Assembly: GCF_003846175.1 (NCBI RefSeq) | Contig: NZ_ML123049.1 | Location: 766,876-817,563 of the forward strand | DNA length: 50,688 nt | Reading direction: 5' to 3' | Origin: Streptomyces sp. ADI95-17 | GTDB taxonomy: Bacteria > Actinomycetota > Actinomycetes > Streptomycetales > Streptomycetaceae | In this document: positions 31,256-41,432 of the stretch, one piece after another | How positions within the stretch are numbered: the stretch's first letter is position 1 | Layout: the number at the start of each line of letters is the position of its first letter | Made by a program: the position numbers and the translations under genes | The notes under the pieces: generated by a model | Database searches by the model: none | What the model saw: the letters and a program-made list of their open reading frames with translations, nothing else | What the model was told of the DNA's origin: nothing

Positions 31256-32257
31256 ATGGACTTCGGACTCGTCCTCCAGACCGATCCGCCCGCCTCGGCC
31301 GTCGTCGGCCTGATGCGCCGCGCCGAACGCAACGGCTTCCGCTACGGCTGGACCTTCGACTCGACGGTGCTCTGGCAGGAACCGTTCGTCATCTACAGCC
31401 AGATCCTCGAACACACCGAACACCTCGTCGTCGGCCCCATGGTGACCAATCCCGGCACTCGCACCTGGGAGGTGACCGCCTCCACCTTCGCCACCCTCAA
31501 CGACATGTTCGGCAACCGCACCGTCTGCGGCATCGGCCGGGGCGACTCGGCGATGCGCGTCGCAGGCCGCAGGCCCAACACCCTGGCCCGGCTCGGCGAG
31601 GCCATCGATGTCATCCGCGACCTCGCCGAGGGCCGGGAGGCCACCGTCGACGGGCAGCCGGTCCAGATCCCCTGGGTGAAGGACGGCAGGCTGCCCGTCT
31701 GGATGGGCGCGTACGGCCCGAAGGCGCTCGCGCTGGCCGGACAGAAGGCCGACGGCTTCATCCTCCAGCTCGCGGACCCGTTCCTCACCGAGTGGATGAT
31801 CAGGGCGGTACGGGACGCGGCGGCCGAGGCGGGCCGCGACCCCGACTCCGTGACCATCTGCGTCGCCGCTCCCGCCTATGTCGGCGACGATCTCGACCAC
31901 GCCCGCGAGCAGTGCCGCTGGTTCGGCGGCATGGTCGGCAACCACGTCGCGGACCTCGTCTCCCGGTACGGCGCGCACTCCGGGCTCGTCCCCGAGGCCC
32001 TGACCGAGTACATCGCCGGGCGGTCCGGCTACGACTACAGCCACCACGGCCGGGCCGGAAACCCCGACACCACCTTCGTGCCGGACGGGATCGTCGACCG
32101 GTTCTGCCTGCTGGGCCCCGCCGAGGCGCACATCGAGAAGCTGCGGACCCTGCGGGACCTGGGCGTCGACCAGTTCGCGCTCTACAACATGCACGACGCG
32201 CGCGAGGCGACGATCGACGCCTACGGTGCGCGGATCATCCCCGCTCTGTCCGACTGA
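31256..32257 (+). CDS. F420-dependent LLM-class oxidoreductase, hydantoinase-associated
   Basis: 333 aa luciferase-like (TIM barrel) oxidoreductase. It begins MDFGLVLQTDPPASAVVGLMRRAERNGF and continues with WTFDSTVLWQEPF, GPMVTNPGTRTWEVTASTFATLNDMFGNRTVCGIGRGDSA and LPVWMGAYGPKALALAGQKADGFILQ, the flavin/F420-binding pattern. I take it to be the TIGR03842-type group, which is often found beside hydantoinases in actinobacteria. It does not look like RutA, the uracil monooxygenase. Tight spacing to hydA and the permease gene puts it in pyrimidine use. No dihydropyrimidine dehydrogenase is in the window, so reduction of uracil/thymine with F420H2 is a testable idea. Confidence 0.8.
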   Translation: MDFGLVLQTDPPASAVVGLMRRAERNGFRYGWTFDSTVLWQEPFVIYSQILEHTEHLVVGPMVTNPGTRTWEVTASTFATLNDMFGNRTVCGIGRGDSAMRVAGRRPNTLARLGEAIDVIRDLAEGREATVDGQPVQIPWVKDGRLPVWMGAYGPKALALAGQKADGFILQLADPFLTEWMIRAVRDAAAEAGRDPDSVTICVAAPAYVGDDLDHAREQCRWFGGMVGNHVADLVSRYGAHSGLVPEALTEYIAGRSGYDYSHHGRAGNPDTTFVPDGIVDRFCLLGPAEAHIEKLRTLRDLGVDQFALYNMHDAREATIDAYGARIIPALSD

Positions 32258-32373
32258 CCCGCCCCTGTCCCGCACATCTCCCCACGGCTGTCCGCACCCC
32301 CGTCCCCGCACCGCGCTCCCGCTGTTCGCCCCGCCCCGCACGGCACCGTTCCCGAGCGAAGGGTCCAGCCGCC

Positions 32374-33933
<1,560 letters not shown>

Positions 33934-34877
33934 TGTCGTACGTCTGGTCCGGCGGCGGCGTGGTCGTGGGCACCGGCTTGTCGAAGGCCGAGAAGCCCAC
34001 GACCGCGTCCGCCCCGGCGCCCTGGACCGTGATCCTCAGGGGGTACGGCTTGCCGGTGGCCGCGACGTCCGTCGTCAGCGTCCGGCCGTCCCGCATCCTG
34101 GTCAGCGGCACCACCGGAGCCCCGTCGAGCGTCGTCCTGCGACCCTTGTTCAGCGTCCCCCGGTCGTTGTCGGCGTTGTCGCCGACCAGCTTGCGGAACG
34201 TGTCCAGATCGCAGCCGTTCGCCAGAGCGCGCAGCCTCGGGTCGTCGGCCGAGCCCTTCATGTAGCGCCCGTTCAGGATCGCGGCGAAGGCCGAACCGCC
34301 GCCCGGGACCTGGTTCTTCCAGAAGTTCGCATCCGGCTTGACCCAGATGTCGTCGCCGCGCTTCACGATCCGGACGGACCCCTGGCTCTTGCCCAGATCC
34401 ACCGATCCGGTGCAGTTGCCGTCCCGGTCCAGGGTGAGCTCCAGAGCCATCGGCGGGCTGTTGTCGCCGAATTCGCCGCGGGCGCTCAGGTGCAGCGAAC
34501 GGGCGCTCAGCAGGGCGTCCCGGGAGCGGTCCGCGATCTGCTGCGCGGAGAGCTTGTCGATGCCGTCGTCCGCCCGTGCCGCACCGCCGCCCAGGACGCT
34601 GCCGCCGGTGACCCCCAGCACGACGGCCGCCGCGCAGGCGGCCCGGCGTGTGCCGCTGTGTCGACCGGTCACGTCGCCTCCCTGGTAGTACCCGTAGGGC
34701 CTGTTCAGGTGCCATCCGATTCTTCCGAGCGTACGCCGGGGCGGATGGGGTCGCGCGGCGGAGCAGCCCACCATGGTGCATACACAGTGTGATGTTTTGC
34801 CTCGTTTTGGGTCACGGGGTGCTGGGGACGGTTGTCGGCGCACCGAGTTCGCCATCAACGAGGAGGAACAGGGAGAC

Positions 34878-35231
34878 ATGAAGCTGTCGATGGGGAGTGT
34901 GTCCAGGGCCGTGCTCAGGGGCGTCGTCGTGGTGGGGGCGGCCACCGCGCTCGCGGTTCCCGCGACCGCCGCGACCGCGGTGCCGGCCGTGGCGACGCCG
35001 CCCGGCCTGTCCTGCGACACCGGAAAGCACGAGATCGACGACTACACGGGCTTCGCGCTGTGCCGCAACGACGGCAGCACGACGCAGACCTTCTGGGTGC
35101 ACCTGGTCTGCGGCTGGTCCCCGGACGTGGACGGCGAGCACGTCACCCTCAACCCCGGGCAGTCCGGCCAGTCCACCGCGCACTGCGCCGGCATCGGCAC
35201 CGGGATCGGCGAGATCACCGTCCAGCCGTAG
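34878..35231 (+). CDS. Small secreted hypothetical protein with four cysteines
   Basis: 117 aa from ATG 34878 (GGGAG close upstream). A signal peptide (MKLSMGSVSRAVLRGVVVVGAATALAVPATAATA) is followed by about 75 residues with Cys in GLSCDTG, ALCRNDG, LVCGWSP and AHCAGIG, which could form two disulfides. The pattern TTQTFWVHLVCGWSPDVDGEHVTLNPGQSGQSTAHC looks like a small beta-sandwich. I do not recognise a family. It is divergent from the LprG-like secreted protein and followed by tandem repeats and a strong terminator. Confidence 0.72.
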   Translation: MKLSMGSVSRAVLRGVVVVGAATALAVPATAATAVPAVATPPGLSCDTGKHEIDDYTGFALCRNDGSTTQTFWVHLVCGWSPDVDGEHVTLNPGQSGQSTAHCAGIGTGIGEITVQP

Positions 35232-35248
35232 CCGCTTGTGCCGTGCGG

Positions 35249-35314
35249 GCCGGCCGGAGCGTCTCCGCACGCCGGCCGGAGCGTCTCCGCACGCCGGCCG
35301 GAGCGTATCCGCGT
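35249..35314. repeat. Three tandem 22-base repeats
   Basis: Units at 35249-35270, 35271-35292 and 35293-35314 with sequence GCCGGCCGGAGCGTCTCCGC plus AC; the third has three changes (CGTATCCGCGT). Each unit contains the small inverted repeat CGGAG-cgt-CTCCG, so the transcript can form a row of short hairpins just before the terminator. There are no spacers, so this is not CRISPR. Confidence 0.85.
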
Positions 35315-35355
35315 CGGCCGGACCGGCCGCTCAGTACGGGCGGCCGGTCCGGCCG
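35315..35355. terminator. Strong bidirectional terminator
   Basis: Perfect 15-base stem: CGGCCGGACCGGCCG (35315-35329) and CGGCCGGTCCGGCCG (35341-35355), loop of 11 bases. It ends one base before the stop codon of the minus-strand nucleotidyltransferase gene and serves the convergent pair. Confidence 0.85.
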
Positions 35356-35356
35356 G

Positions 35357-36382
35357 TCACGGAGCGCTCCGTTCCAGCAGTGGGGGCAGGGCGGCGGCCA
35401 GCCGCTCCCGGAGCCGGTCCGGGCCGCCGTCCACCCACGGGTGCGCGGCATGGAACGCGGACCAGTCCACCAACCAGTCCAGTACCGTCTCGGGCGTGAA
35501 GTCCGGCGCGTGCGGGCCCAGCACGGTGCGCAGCAGGCGCGGCGACAGACGGGTCGCGGGGTGCTCCGCGAGCAGCACCGCGTCGTACAGGTCCTTGGCC
35601 CCCGACCGGCCCTCCGCCTCCTGGTCCTCGGCGAGCCACAGCAGCTTCCAGGCGAGCGAGAGCCCCGGGCCCGCGGTGCGGACCGGCGTCGGGGGCCCGC
35701 CGTCACCGCGCGGGCAGGCCGTCCAGCCCGGGGCCTGCGGGAGCCGCTCGTCCTGGGCGAAGTCCATCCGCACCTCGCCCGGCGGCAGCCCGTCGGCCTC
35801 CCAGGGGACGACGACACGCACCCCGGGGGTCTCGTACTCCCGGTACGTCCACGTCCCGTCCGACTTCACCCGGAGCGGATCGATACGAATGCCCTCGGGC
35901 AGCGGCGGACCGGCCGCCAGGGCGGCCACGACCTCCTCGGCGGGGGAGGACGGCGGATCCATCTCCTCGGCCTCCATCCAGCGCAGCCCCTCCGGGGCGA
36001 GCACCGGCCGGGCGCCGCCGGTGTCGTGGCACTCGCCGTCGGTCAGCAGCTCGGGAGCGGCCGCGCCGTGCGCGGCCTCCGGCCACTGCTGCACGGTCGC
36101 TGCCCCGTCGACGTACGGGTAGGGGTCGAGGCCGTCGACGAAGCCGTCGGCCGGCGGCTCCACCACGATCCAGTCCAGATCGCCCGGCTCCCGCGCGGCG
36201 GCGCCCACCCAGGCCTGGAGCGGGACACTGCCGCGCAGGACCAGACCGTCGCCCCAGGCCGACCCGGCGATCACGTGCAGCAGATGGTCCTGGACGGCAC
36301 GCCGGGCGGCCCGCCACCGCGGCGCGAGCGAGGGGTCGTCGTACGCCGGTTCGCCGGGGACGGGCCGGTCGTCCGCGCTCAC
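35357..36382 (-). CDS. AbiEii/AbiGii-type nucleotidyltransferase domain protein
   Basis: 341 aa. The N-terminal part has the nucleotidyltransferase pattern of the AbiEii family: GDGLVLRGSVPLQAWVG with Gly51-Ser52, then REPGDLDWIV with Asp68 and Asp70, the pair that binds metal. The C-terminal half includes GPGLSLAWKLLWLAEDQEAEGRSGAKDLYDAVLLAE, the K-x-x-A-x-x-x-R-x-x-x-K-D-x-x-D helix typical of AbiEii proteins. Known relatives modify tRNA or act as toxins of AbiE systems. It overlaps the upstream gene by four bases, so the two proteins should be made together. The partner is not a recognisable AbiEi antitoxin. Confidence 0.78.
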   Translation of the reverse strand: MSADDRPVPGEPAYDDPSLAPRWRAARRAVQDHLLHVIAGSAWGDGLVLRGSVPLQAWVGAAAREPGDLDWIVVEPPADGFVDGLDPYPYVDGAATVQQWPEAAHGAAAPELLTDGECHDTGGARPVLAPEGLRWMEAEEMDPPSSPAEEVVAALAAGPPLPEGIRIDPLRVKSDGTWTYREYETPGVRVVVPWEADGLPPGEVRMDFAQDERLPQAPGWTACPRGDGGPPTPVRTAGPGLSLAWKLLWLAEDQEAEGRSGAKDLYDAVLLAEHPATRLSPRLLRTVLGPHAPDFTPETVLDWLVDWSAFHAAHPWVDGGPDRLRERLAAALPPLLERSAP

Positions 36383-37077
36383 CGGGAGACCCCGGCCGGC
36401 TCGTCCAGCCAGCCCGCGTCCACCGCCGGACGGTCGTCGTGCACCACGAACTCCTCCTCGGCCTCCAGCACTTCGAGTCCGGCCGTGGCCAGCCCGCCCA
36501 GCAGCGCGTCGAGCTCGGCCCTCGCCTCCGGACGGCCCACCGCGTAGCAGCGCTGCGTGACGAACCGTTCGTGGCTCCCGGGGCCGGTGGTGCGGCGGGC
36601 ATTGCGCGACAGACGCGCACCGTGCCGCTCGGCCACCGCTCGTGCGACGGCGAGCTGCGGCTCACCGGTCAGCAGCAGCTTGACGTGATGCTCGAAGTGG
36701 CAGCCGGGAGAGAGTGCGGCGGCCTCGTCGGCCGTCCCCGGTATGTCCTCGTTCCACGGGGCGGCCTCGATCTTCACGCGTACGACGGGGAAGCCCGCCG
36801 CGCGCAGCTCGGCCGACCGGAGCACGGCGGCGGCCCGCTGCCCGGAGAGCGAACCCCGGCCCCGCTCGGTCAGCATGGGCTGGTCGGGCGTGGCACCGCG
36901 GTCCAGGAGGATATGGGTGAGCTTCATGCCCCTGCGCTCCGCCCAGCGGCCCAGTCGGCCGGCCTCCCGGGCATCGCCCGTACCGCCATCGGCGCGAGGT
37001 TCGAGGCGCACCGTCAGATGCGTCTCGAACTCGCCCTCGAACTCCGCTTCCACGCGCCCTCCACCAGTACTTTTCAC
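36379..37077 (-). CDS. Hypothetical protein paired with the AbiEii-like nucleotidyltransferase
   Basis: 232 aa acidic protein. It opens with FEGEFETHLTVRL and KLTHILLDRG, two TH-x-[TL] segments about 40 residues apart. A conserved-looking middle is VVRVKIEAAPWNEDIPGT then GCHFEHHVKLLLTG, and the C-terminus has RFVTQRCYAVGR. The two H-x-T/L segments faintly recall 2H phosphodiesterases, but the match is too loose to assign. No signal peptide or membrane helix. It precedes and overlaps the AbiEii-like gene. Could be a substrate-recognition partner or a regulator of the nucleotidyltransferase; function unknown. Confidence 0.7.
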   Translation of the reverse strand: MKSTGGGRVEAEFEGEFETHLTVRLEPRADGGTGDAREAGRLGRWAERRGMKLTHILLDRGATPDQPMLTERGRGSLSGQRAAAVLRSAELRAAGFPVVRVKIEAAPWNEDIPGTADEAAALSPGCHFEHHVKLLLTGEPQLAVARAVAERHGARLSRNARRTTGPGSHERFVTQRCYAVGRPEARAELDALLGGLATAGLEVLEAEEEFVVHDDRPAVDAGWLDEPAGVSR

Positions 37078-37210
37078 GGTCCGCTTCCGTCACAGAACGT
37101 AGCAAGCGGCACTGACAGTCCCCGGACGGCGACCGAAGACCCTCCCGGACGCGCCCGGGACGCACCTCGGCCACTTTCCACCGAACGGTTGAGCGGACCG
37201 CTCATTCGTC

Positions 37211-37226
37211 GTTACCCTCCGGTAAG
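37211..37226. promoter_or_regulatory. Inverted repeat GTTACC-N4-GGTAAG upstream of the amidase gene
   Basis: GTTACC (37211-37216) and GGTAAG (37221-37226) form TTACC-ctcc-GGTAA, 76 bases before the amidase start. It resembles the GGTAAC cluster at 4283-4337. It is a likely operator, but the regulator is unknown. Confidence 0.45.
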
Positions 37227-37301
37227 TTCGTTCGGGTGCAACAGGCGCGCTGCGCACAGCCTCCGCGCGGTGTCGTCCGACACGAGGAAGGCGGTCAGCC
37301 C

Positions 37302-38777
37302 ATGTCCTCAACGGAAGCGGTGGAAACCACCGGACCGGCCGGCCCCACGGGACTCGCCGACAGCGCACGGGAGCTGGCCGAGGGCCGCACCACCTCGGTC
37401 GGGCAGGTGACCGCCGCACTGCGCCGCATCGAAGCGAGCCAGAGCACCCTCAACGCCTTCCGGCACCTGCGTGCCGAGGCCGCGCTCGCCGAGGCCGCCG
37501 AGGCCGACCGCCGGCTCGCGGCCGGGGAGCGGCTGCCCCTGCTCGGCGTACCGGTCGCCGTCAAGGACGACACGGACGTCGCCGGGATGCCGACCTACTT
37601 CGGCTGCGACGGCGATCTGCCCGCCGCGACCGCGGACAGCGAGGCGGTCCGCCGGCTGCGGGCGGCCGGGGCCGTGATCGTAGGGAAGACCAACTCCTGC
37701 GAACTGGGCCAGTGGCCGTTCACCGAGGGCCCCGCCTTCGGCGCCACCCGCAACCCGTGGCACACCGGTCACACCCCCGGCGGCTCCTCCGGCGGCTCCG
37801 CGGCGGCCGTCGCGGCCGGTCTGGTGCCCGCCGCGCTCGGCTCCGACGGGGCGGGGTCCGTACGCATCCCGGCGGCCTGGACCCATCTCGTCGGCATCAA
37901 GCCCCAGCGCGGCCGGATCTCCGGCCACCCGCACACCGACGCCTTCCAGGGCCTGACCGTCAACGGACCGCTCGCCAGGACCGTCGCCGACGCCGCACTG
38001 CTGCTCGACGCGGTCGCCGGCTCCCACCCCGAGGACCAGCACCGGCCGCCGCCCGTCGCCGCCGCGGCCGCCGCCCGCCGCGACCCGGGCCGGCTGCGCA
38101 TCGCCCTCGCCTGGCGCCCCCCGCTCACCCTCACGGGCTCCGCGCCCCACCCCGATGTGCGACGGGCCGTCCTCGCACTGGCCGAGGCCCTCGCCCGACT
38201 GGGCCACGACGTGCAGGAAGCCAGACCCCACTACGGACTGATCGGCCTCGGCTTCGTCCCCCGGGCCACCGCCGGGATCGCCGAACTCGCCGCCCGCCAC
38301 CCCGACCCCGCACTCCTCGACCCGCGCACCCGCAGCGCACTGCGCACCGGCACCCGGCTCGGCGGCCGGGTGGTACGGGCGGCCAGGGAGCGCGAGGTGC
38401 GTCAGCACCGCAGGATCGGCGGGTTCTTCCGCCCGTCCCGGACCGGCGCCGGGTACGACGTGCTGCTCACCCCGACGACCGCCCTGCCGCCGCCCCCGAT
38501 CGGCCGCTTCGACGGACTGAGCGCCTGGCGCACCGATCTCGCGATGACCGAGGCCTGCCCGTACGCCTGGCCCTGGAACGTACTGGGCTGGCCCGGCATC
38601 AACGTACCGGCCGGGTTCACCGGCGACGGGCTGCCCGTCGGGGCGCAGCTGCTCGGCCCGTCCCGCAGCGAGGAACGGCTGATCTCCCTCGCCGCCCAGC
38701 TGGAGGCCGACCGCCGCTGGTACGAGCACCGGCCCCCGGCCCCGTCCGCCCGGTCCGTGCCGGGGGCCGGGCGCTGA
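37302..38777 (+). CDS. Amidase (amidase signature family)
   Basis: 491 aa from ATG 37302. The Ser-cisSer-Lys triad is readable: Lys88 (VPVAVKDD), cis-Ser162 (PGGSSGGSAAAVAAG) and nucleophile Ser186 (GSDGAGSVRIPAA, where many relatives have GSDTGGSIR). The surrounding LLGVPVAVKDDTDVAGMPT and AAGAVIVGKTNSCELGQWPFTEG segments are typical. The C-terminal PYAWPWNVLGWPGINVPAGF closes the domain. Family members hydrolyse amides of many kinds (fatty amides, allophanate, Glu-tRNA in GatA); no GatB/GatC gene is near, so this is a catabolic or orphan amidase. Substrate unknown. Confidence 0.88.
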   Translation: MSSTEAVETTGPAGPTGLADSARELAEGRTTSVGQVTAALRRIEASQSTLNAFRHLRAEAALAEAAEADRRLAAGERLPLLGVPVAVKDDTDVAGMPTYFGCDGDLPAATADSEAVRRLRAAGAVIVGKTNSCELGQWPFTEGPAFGATRNPWHTGHTPGGSSGGSAAAVAAGLVPAALGSDGAGSVRIPAAWTHLVGIKPQRGRISGHPHTDAFQGLTVNGPLARTVADAALLLDAVAGSHPEDQHRPPPVAAAAAARRDPGRLRIALAWRPPLTLTGSAPHPDVRRAVLALAEALARLGHDVQEARPHYGLIGLGFVPRATAGIAELAARHPDPALLDPRTRSALRTGTRLGGRVVRAAREREVRQHRRIGGFFRPSRTGAGYDVLLTPTTALPPPPIGRFDGLSAWRTDLAMTEACPYAWPWNVLGWPGINVPAGFTGDGLPVGAQLLGPSRSEERLISLAAQLEADRRWYEHRPPAPSARSVPGAGR

Positions 38778-38872
38778 TCCCTCGTCCGGTCCCCACGCCC
38801 GGGGCCGTGTCCTGCCCCGTTGTCGCTCGCACCCGAGCGCGGGAGGCGGGATCATGGGCAGGGAGTGGATAG

Positions 38873-41413
38873 GTGGTGTCCGGTATGGCATGTGCAGGTC
38901 CGCAGTCGGCGCCCGGAGCCGAACCTTCGAGGCCCAGCACTCCCCGGCACTCCTACGACACGGCGAACGACGCGACCGTGGTGGTCGCCGGCAGCGGAGC
39001 GGTCGTCGGCTGGACGCACAGCGCACAGGAGTTGCTGGGGTATCGGGCCGCAGAGGTGGTCGGGCGGCCGGCGGGCTTCCTGCTCGCCACGCCCGAGGAC
39101 CCGGTACGGGTGGCGGCGATCGCCGAGCGCTGCCGGGCGGGGGTGGGGTGGCGGGGCGTCGCGGACGTGCGGCGGCGTGACGGCAGCCGGATCGAGGCGG
39201 ACCTGAGGGTCTCGGCCTCCTTTCACCTGGACGGCCGGGAGTGCTTCCTGGTATCCGGTCGCGAACGGCGGCCCGAGTGGACGGTCGGGCAGTCCGTGCT
39301 GGACGCCTTCCTGACCGGGTCGCCGATCGGCATGGCGGTGATGAGCCCGGACCTGCGCTACGTCTGGATGAACGACACCCTGGAACGCTTCGGCGGCGTC
39401 CCGCGCGAGCATCGGGTGGGCCACCGGCTGAGCGAGGTGCTGCCGGGGCTGGAGACCGAGGCCATCGAGACGCTGATGCGCGGAGTGCTGGACACCGGGA
39501 TTCCCGTCATCGACTACGAATACCTGGGCTGGACCTGGGCCGATCCGCGCCGCAAGCGCGCCTACTCCACCTCGTACCTGCCGCTGACCGACAGTGACGG
39601 CGGCGTCACGGGCCTGTGCTACATGGTCCTGGACGTCACCGACCGGTGGAACGCCCAGCAGCGCCTGGCCCTGGTCAACGACGCCGGAGCCAGCATCGGC
39701 TCCACCCTGGACGTGATGCGCACGGCACAGGAACTGGCCGACTTCGCGGTGCCGCGGTTCGCCGACTTCGTGATCGTCGACCTGCTGGAACCGGTCGCCA
39801 GCGCCGGTGCGCCCGGTCCGTGGCCGCTGGGCACGGGGCTGTCCGGCGCCGAGCTGACCAGGTCCGGCGCCACCCTCGCCGCCACCCGGCCGCAGATGCG
39901 CCGGGCCGGGATGAGTTCGGTGCGCGAGGGCTGCCCGGAGGCGGTCCGCCGGATCGGGGAACCGGTGGACTTCGTACCCCCGCCCCACGACATGCGGTTC
40001 CTCATCGACGGCGAACCCCTCCTCATCCCGGCCCTCGACCCCGACAACAACGTATGGGCGGTCGAACAGCCCGCCAGGGCGGCGAGCATCCGCGAGTACG
40101 GACTCCACTCCCTGATCGCCGTACCCATGCGGGCCCGCGACACGGTGCTCGGTCTGACCACCTTCATCCGGTCGCAGAACCCCGCCCCGTTCGAACCGGA
40201 CGACGTGCTTCCGGCCCGCGAGATGGTGGCGCGGGCCGCCGTGTGCGTGGACAACGCCCGCCGCTACACCCATGAGCACACCGCCGCGCTGACCCTCCAG
40301 CGCAGCCTGCTCCCGCACACACTGCCCGGCGGAATGGCGCTGGACGTGGCCTCCTCCTACCTCCCGGCGGACGCCAAGGACGGTGTCGGCGGCGACTGGT
40401 TCGACGTGATCCCGCTGTCCGGCGCCCGGGTCGCCCTCGTCGTCGGCGACGTGGTCGGCCACGGCATCGCCGCCGCGGCCACCATGGGCCGGCTCCGCAC
40501 CGCGGTGCACACCCTCGCCGACATGGACCTGCCGCCCGACGAACTCCTCGCCCACCTCGACGACCTCGTGCTCCGCCTCAGCGACGAGGAACCCGAGGGC
40601 GGGGAGCAGGGCACCCCCGTACTCGGCGCCACCTGCCTGTACGCCGTCTACGACCCGGTCACCCAGCGCTGCACCATGGCCCGCGCCGGCCACCCGCCGC
40701 CCGTCGTCGTCGCCCCGGACGGCCGGGTCACCTTCCTCGAACTGCCCGCGGGACCGCCGCTCGGCCTGGGCGGCCTGCCGTTCGAGACGGCGGAGACCGA
40801 ACTGCCCGAGGGGAGCCTGATCGGCCTCTACACCAACGGCCTGATCGAGGGCCGTGACCAGGACCCCGATCTCGGCATGTCCCGCCTCGGCGGCGCCCTG
40901 GCACAGCGCGGCCTCCCGCTCGACGCCCTGTGCGCAACGGTCGTGGATCAGCTGGTCCCGGTGCCCCAGCCCGACGACGTGGCCCTGCTGCTCGCCCGTA
41001 CCCATGAGCTGAGCCCCGACCACGTCGCCTCGTGGGAGGTGGCCGCCGACCCGGCCGCCGTCGCCGGAGTCCGGGCCCGGACCGCCCGCCAGCTGAGCGC
41101 CTGGGGCCTGGAAGACCTGGAGATGACGACCGAGCTGATCGTCAGCGAGCTGGTCACCAACGCGGTGCGCTACGCCAGCGGGCCGATCCGGATCCGGCTG
41201 CTGCGCCAGTCCGTGCTGATCTGCGAGGTCTCCGACACCAGCAGCACCTCGCCACGGCTCAGGCACGCCCGCACCACGGACGAGGGCGGCCGCGGCCTCT
41301 TCCTCGTCGCCCAGCTCACCCGCCGCTGGGGCACCCGCTACACCGCCGAGGGCAAGATCATCTGGACCGAACAGGAACTGCCCCGGCAGGAACCTCCCGC
41401 GACGGGAAGCTGA
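38873..41413 (+). CDS. PAS-PAS-GAF-PP2C(SpoIIE) phosphatase with C-terminal HATPase domain
   Basis: 846 aa signalling protein. Domains in order: PAS (about 30-130), PAS (about 135-265, SPIGMAVMSPDLRYVWMNDTLERFGG to DVTDRW), GAF (about 270-450), SpoIIE/PP2C phosphatase (about 460-680, with LQRSLLPHTLP, KDGVGGDWFDVIPL, VGDVVGHGIAAAATMGRLR, ARAGHPPPVVV), and an anti-sigma-type HATPase (about 700-835, ELIVSELVTNAVRYA and EGGRGLFLV). Such proteins dephosphorylate anti-sigma antagonists and can phosphorylate them through the kinase-like domain, acting in stress or development. No membrane helix is seen, so it is cytoplasmic. GTG 38873 has GGGAG upstream; GTG 38876 and ATG 38885 are alternatives. 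Confidence 0.9.
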   Translation: MVSGMACAGPQSAPGAEPSRPSTPRHSYDTANDATVVVAGSGAVVGWTHSAQELLGYRAAEVVGRPAGFLLATPEDPVRVAAIAERCRAGVGWRGVADVRRRDGSRIEADLRVSASFHLDGRECFLVSGRERRPEWTVGQSVLDAFLTGSPIGMAVMSPDLRYVWMNDTLERFGGVPREHRVGHRLSEVLPGLETEAIETLMRGVLDTGIPVIDYEYLGWTWADPRRKRAYSTSYLPLTDSDGGVTGLCYMVLDVTDRWNAQQRLALVNDAGASIGSTLDVMRTAQELADFAVPRFADFVIVDLLEPVASAGAPGPWPLGTGLSGAELTRSGATLAATRPQMRRAGMSSVREGCPEAVRRIGEPVDFVPPPHDMRFLIDGEPLLIPALDPDNNVWAVEQPARAASIREYGLHSLIAVPMRARDTVLGLTTFIRSQNPAPFEPDDVLPAREMVARAAVCVDNARRYTHEHTAALTLQRSLLPHTLPGGMALDVASSYLPADAKDGVGGDWFDVIPLSGARVALVVGDVVGHGIAAAATMGRLRTAVHTLADMDLPPDELLAHLDDLVLRLSDEEPEGGEQGTPVLGATCLYAVYDPVTQRCTMARAGHPPPVVVAPDGRVTFLELPAGPPLGLGGLPFETAETELPEGSLIGLYTNGLIEGRDQDPDLGMSRLGGALAQRGLPLDALCATVVDQLVPVPQPDDVALLLARTHELSPDHVASWEVAADPAAVAGVRARTARQLSAWGLEDLEMTTELIVSELVTNAVRYASGPIRIRLLRQSVLICEVSDTSSTSPRLRHARTTDEGGRGLFLVAQLTRRWGTRYTAEGKIIWTEQELPRQEPPATGS

Positions 41414-41432
41414 TACCCGCCCGCGACCGTCC

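Noticed and set aside
31256..32257. RutA-type uracil monooxygenase
   Set aside because: No other rut genes are present and the N-terminal pattern fits the F420-type LLM group found beside hydantoinases; dihydropyrimidinase would not be needed in the Rut pathway.
35249..35314. CRISPR-like or attachment-site repeats
   Set aside because: Tandem without spacers, and no integrase or cas gene nearby.
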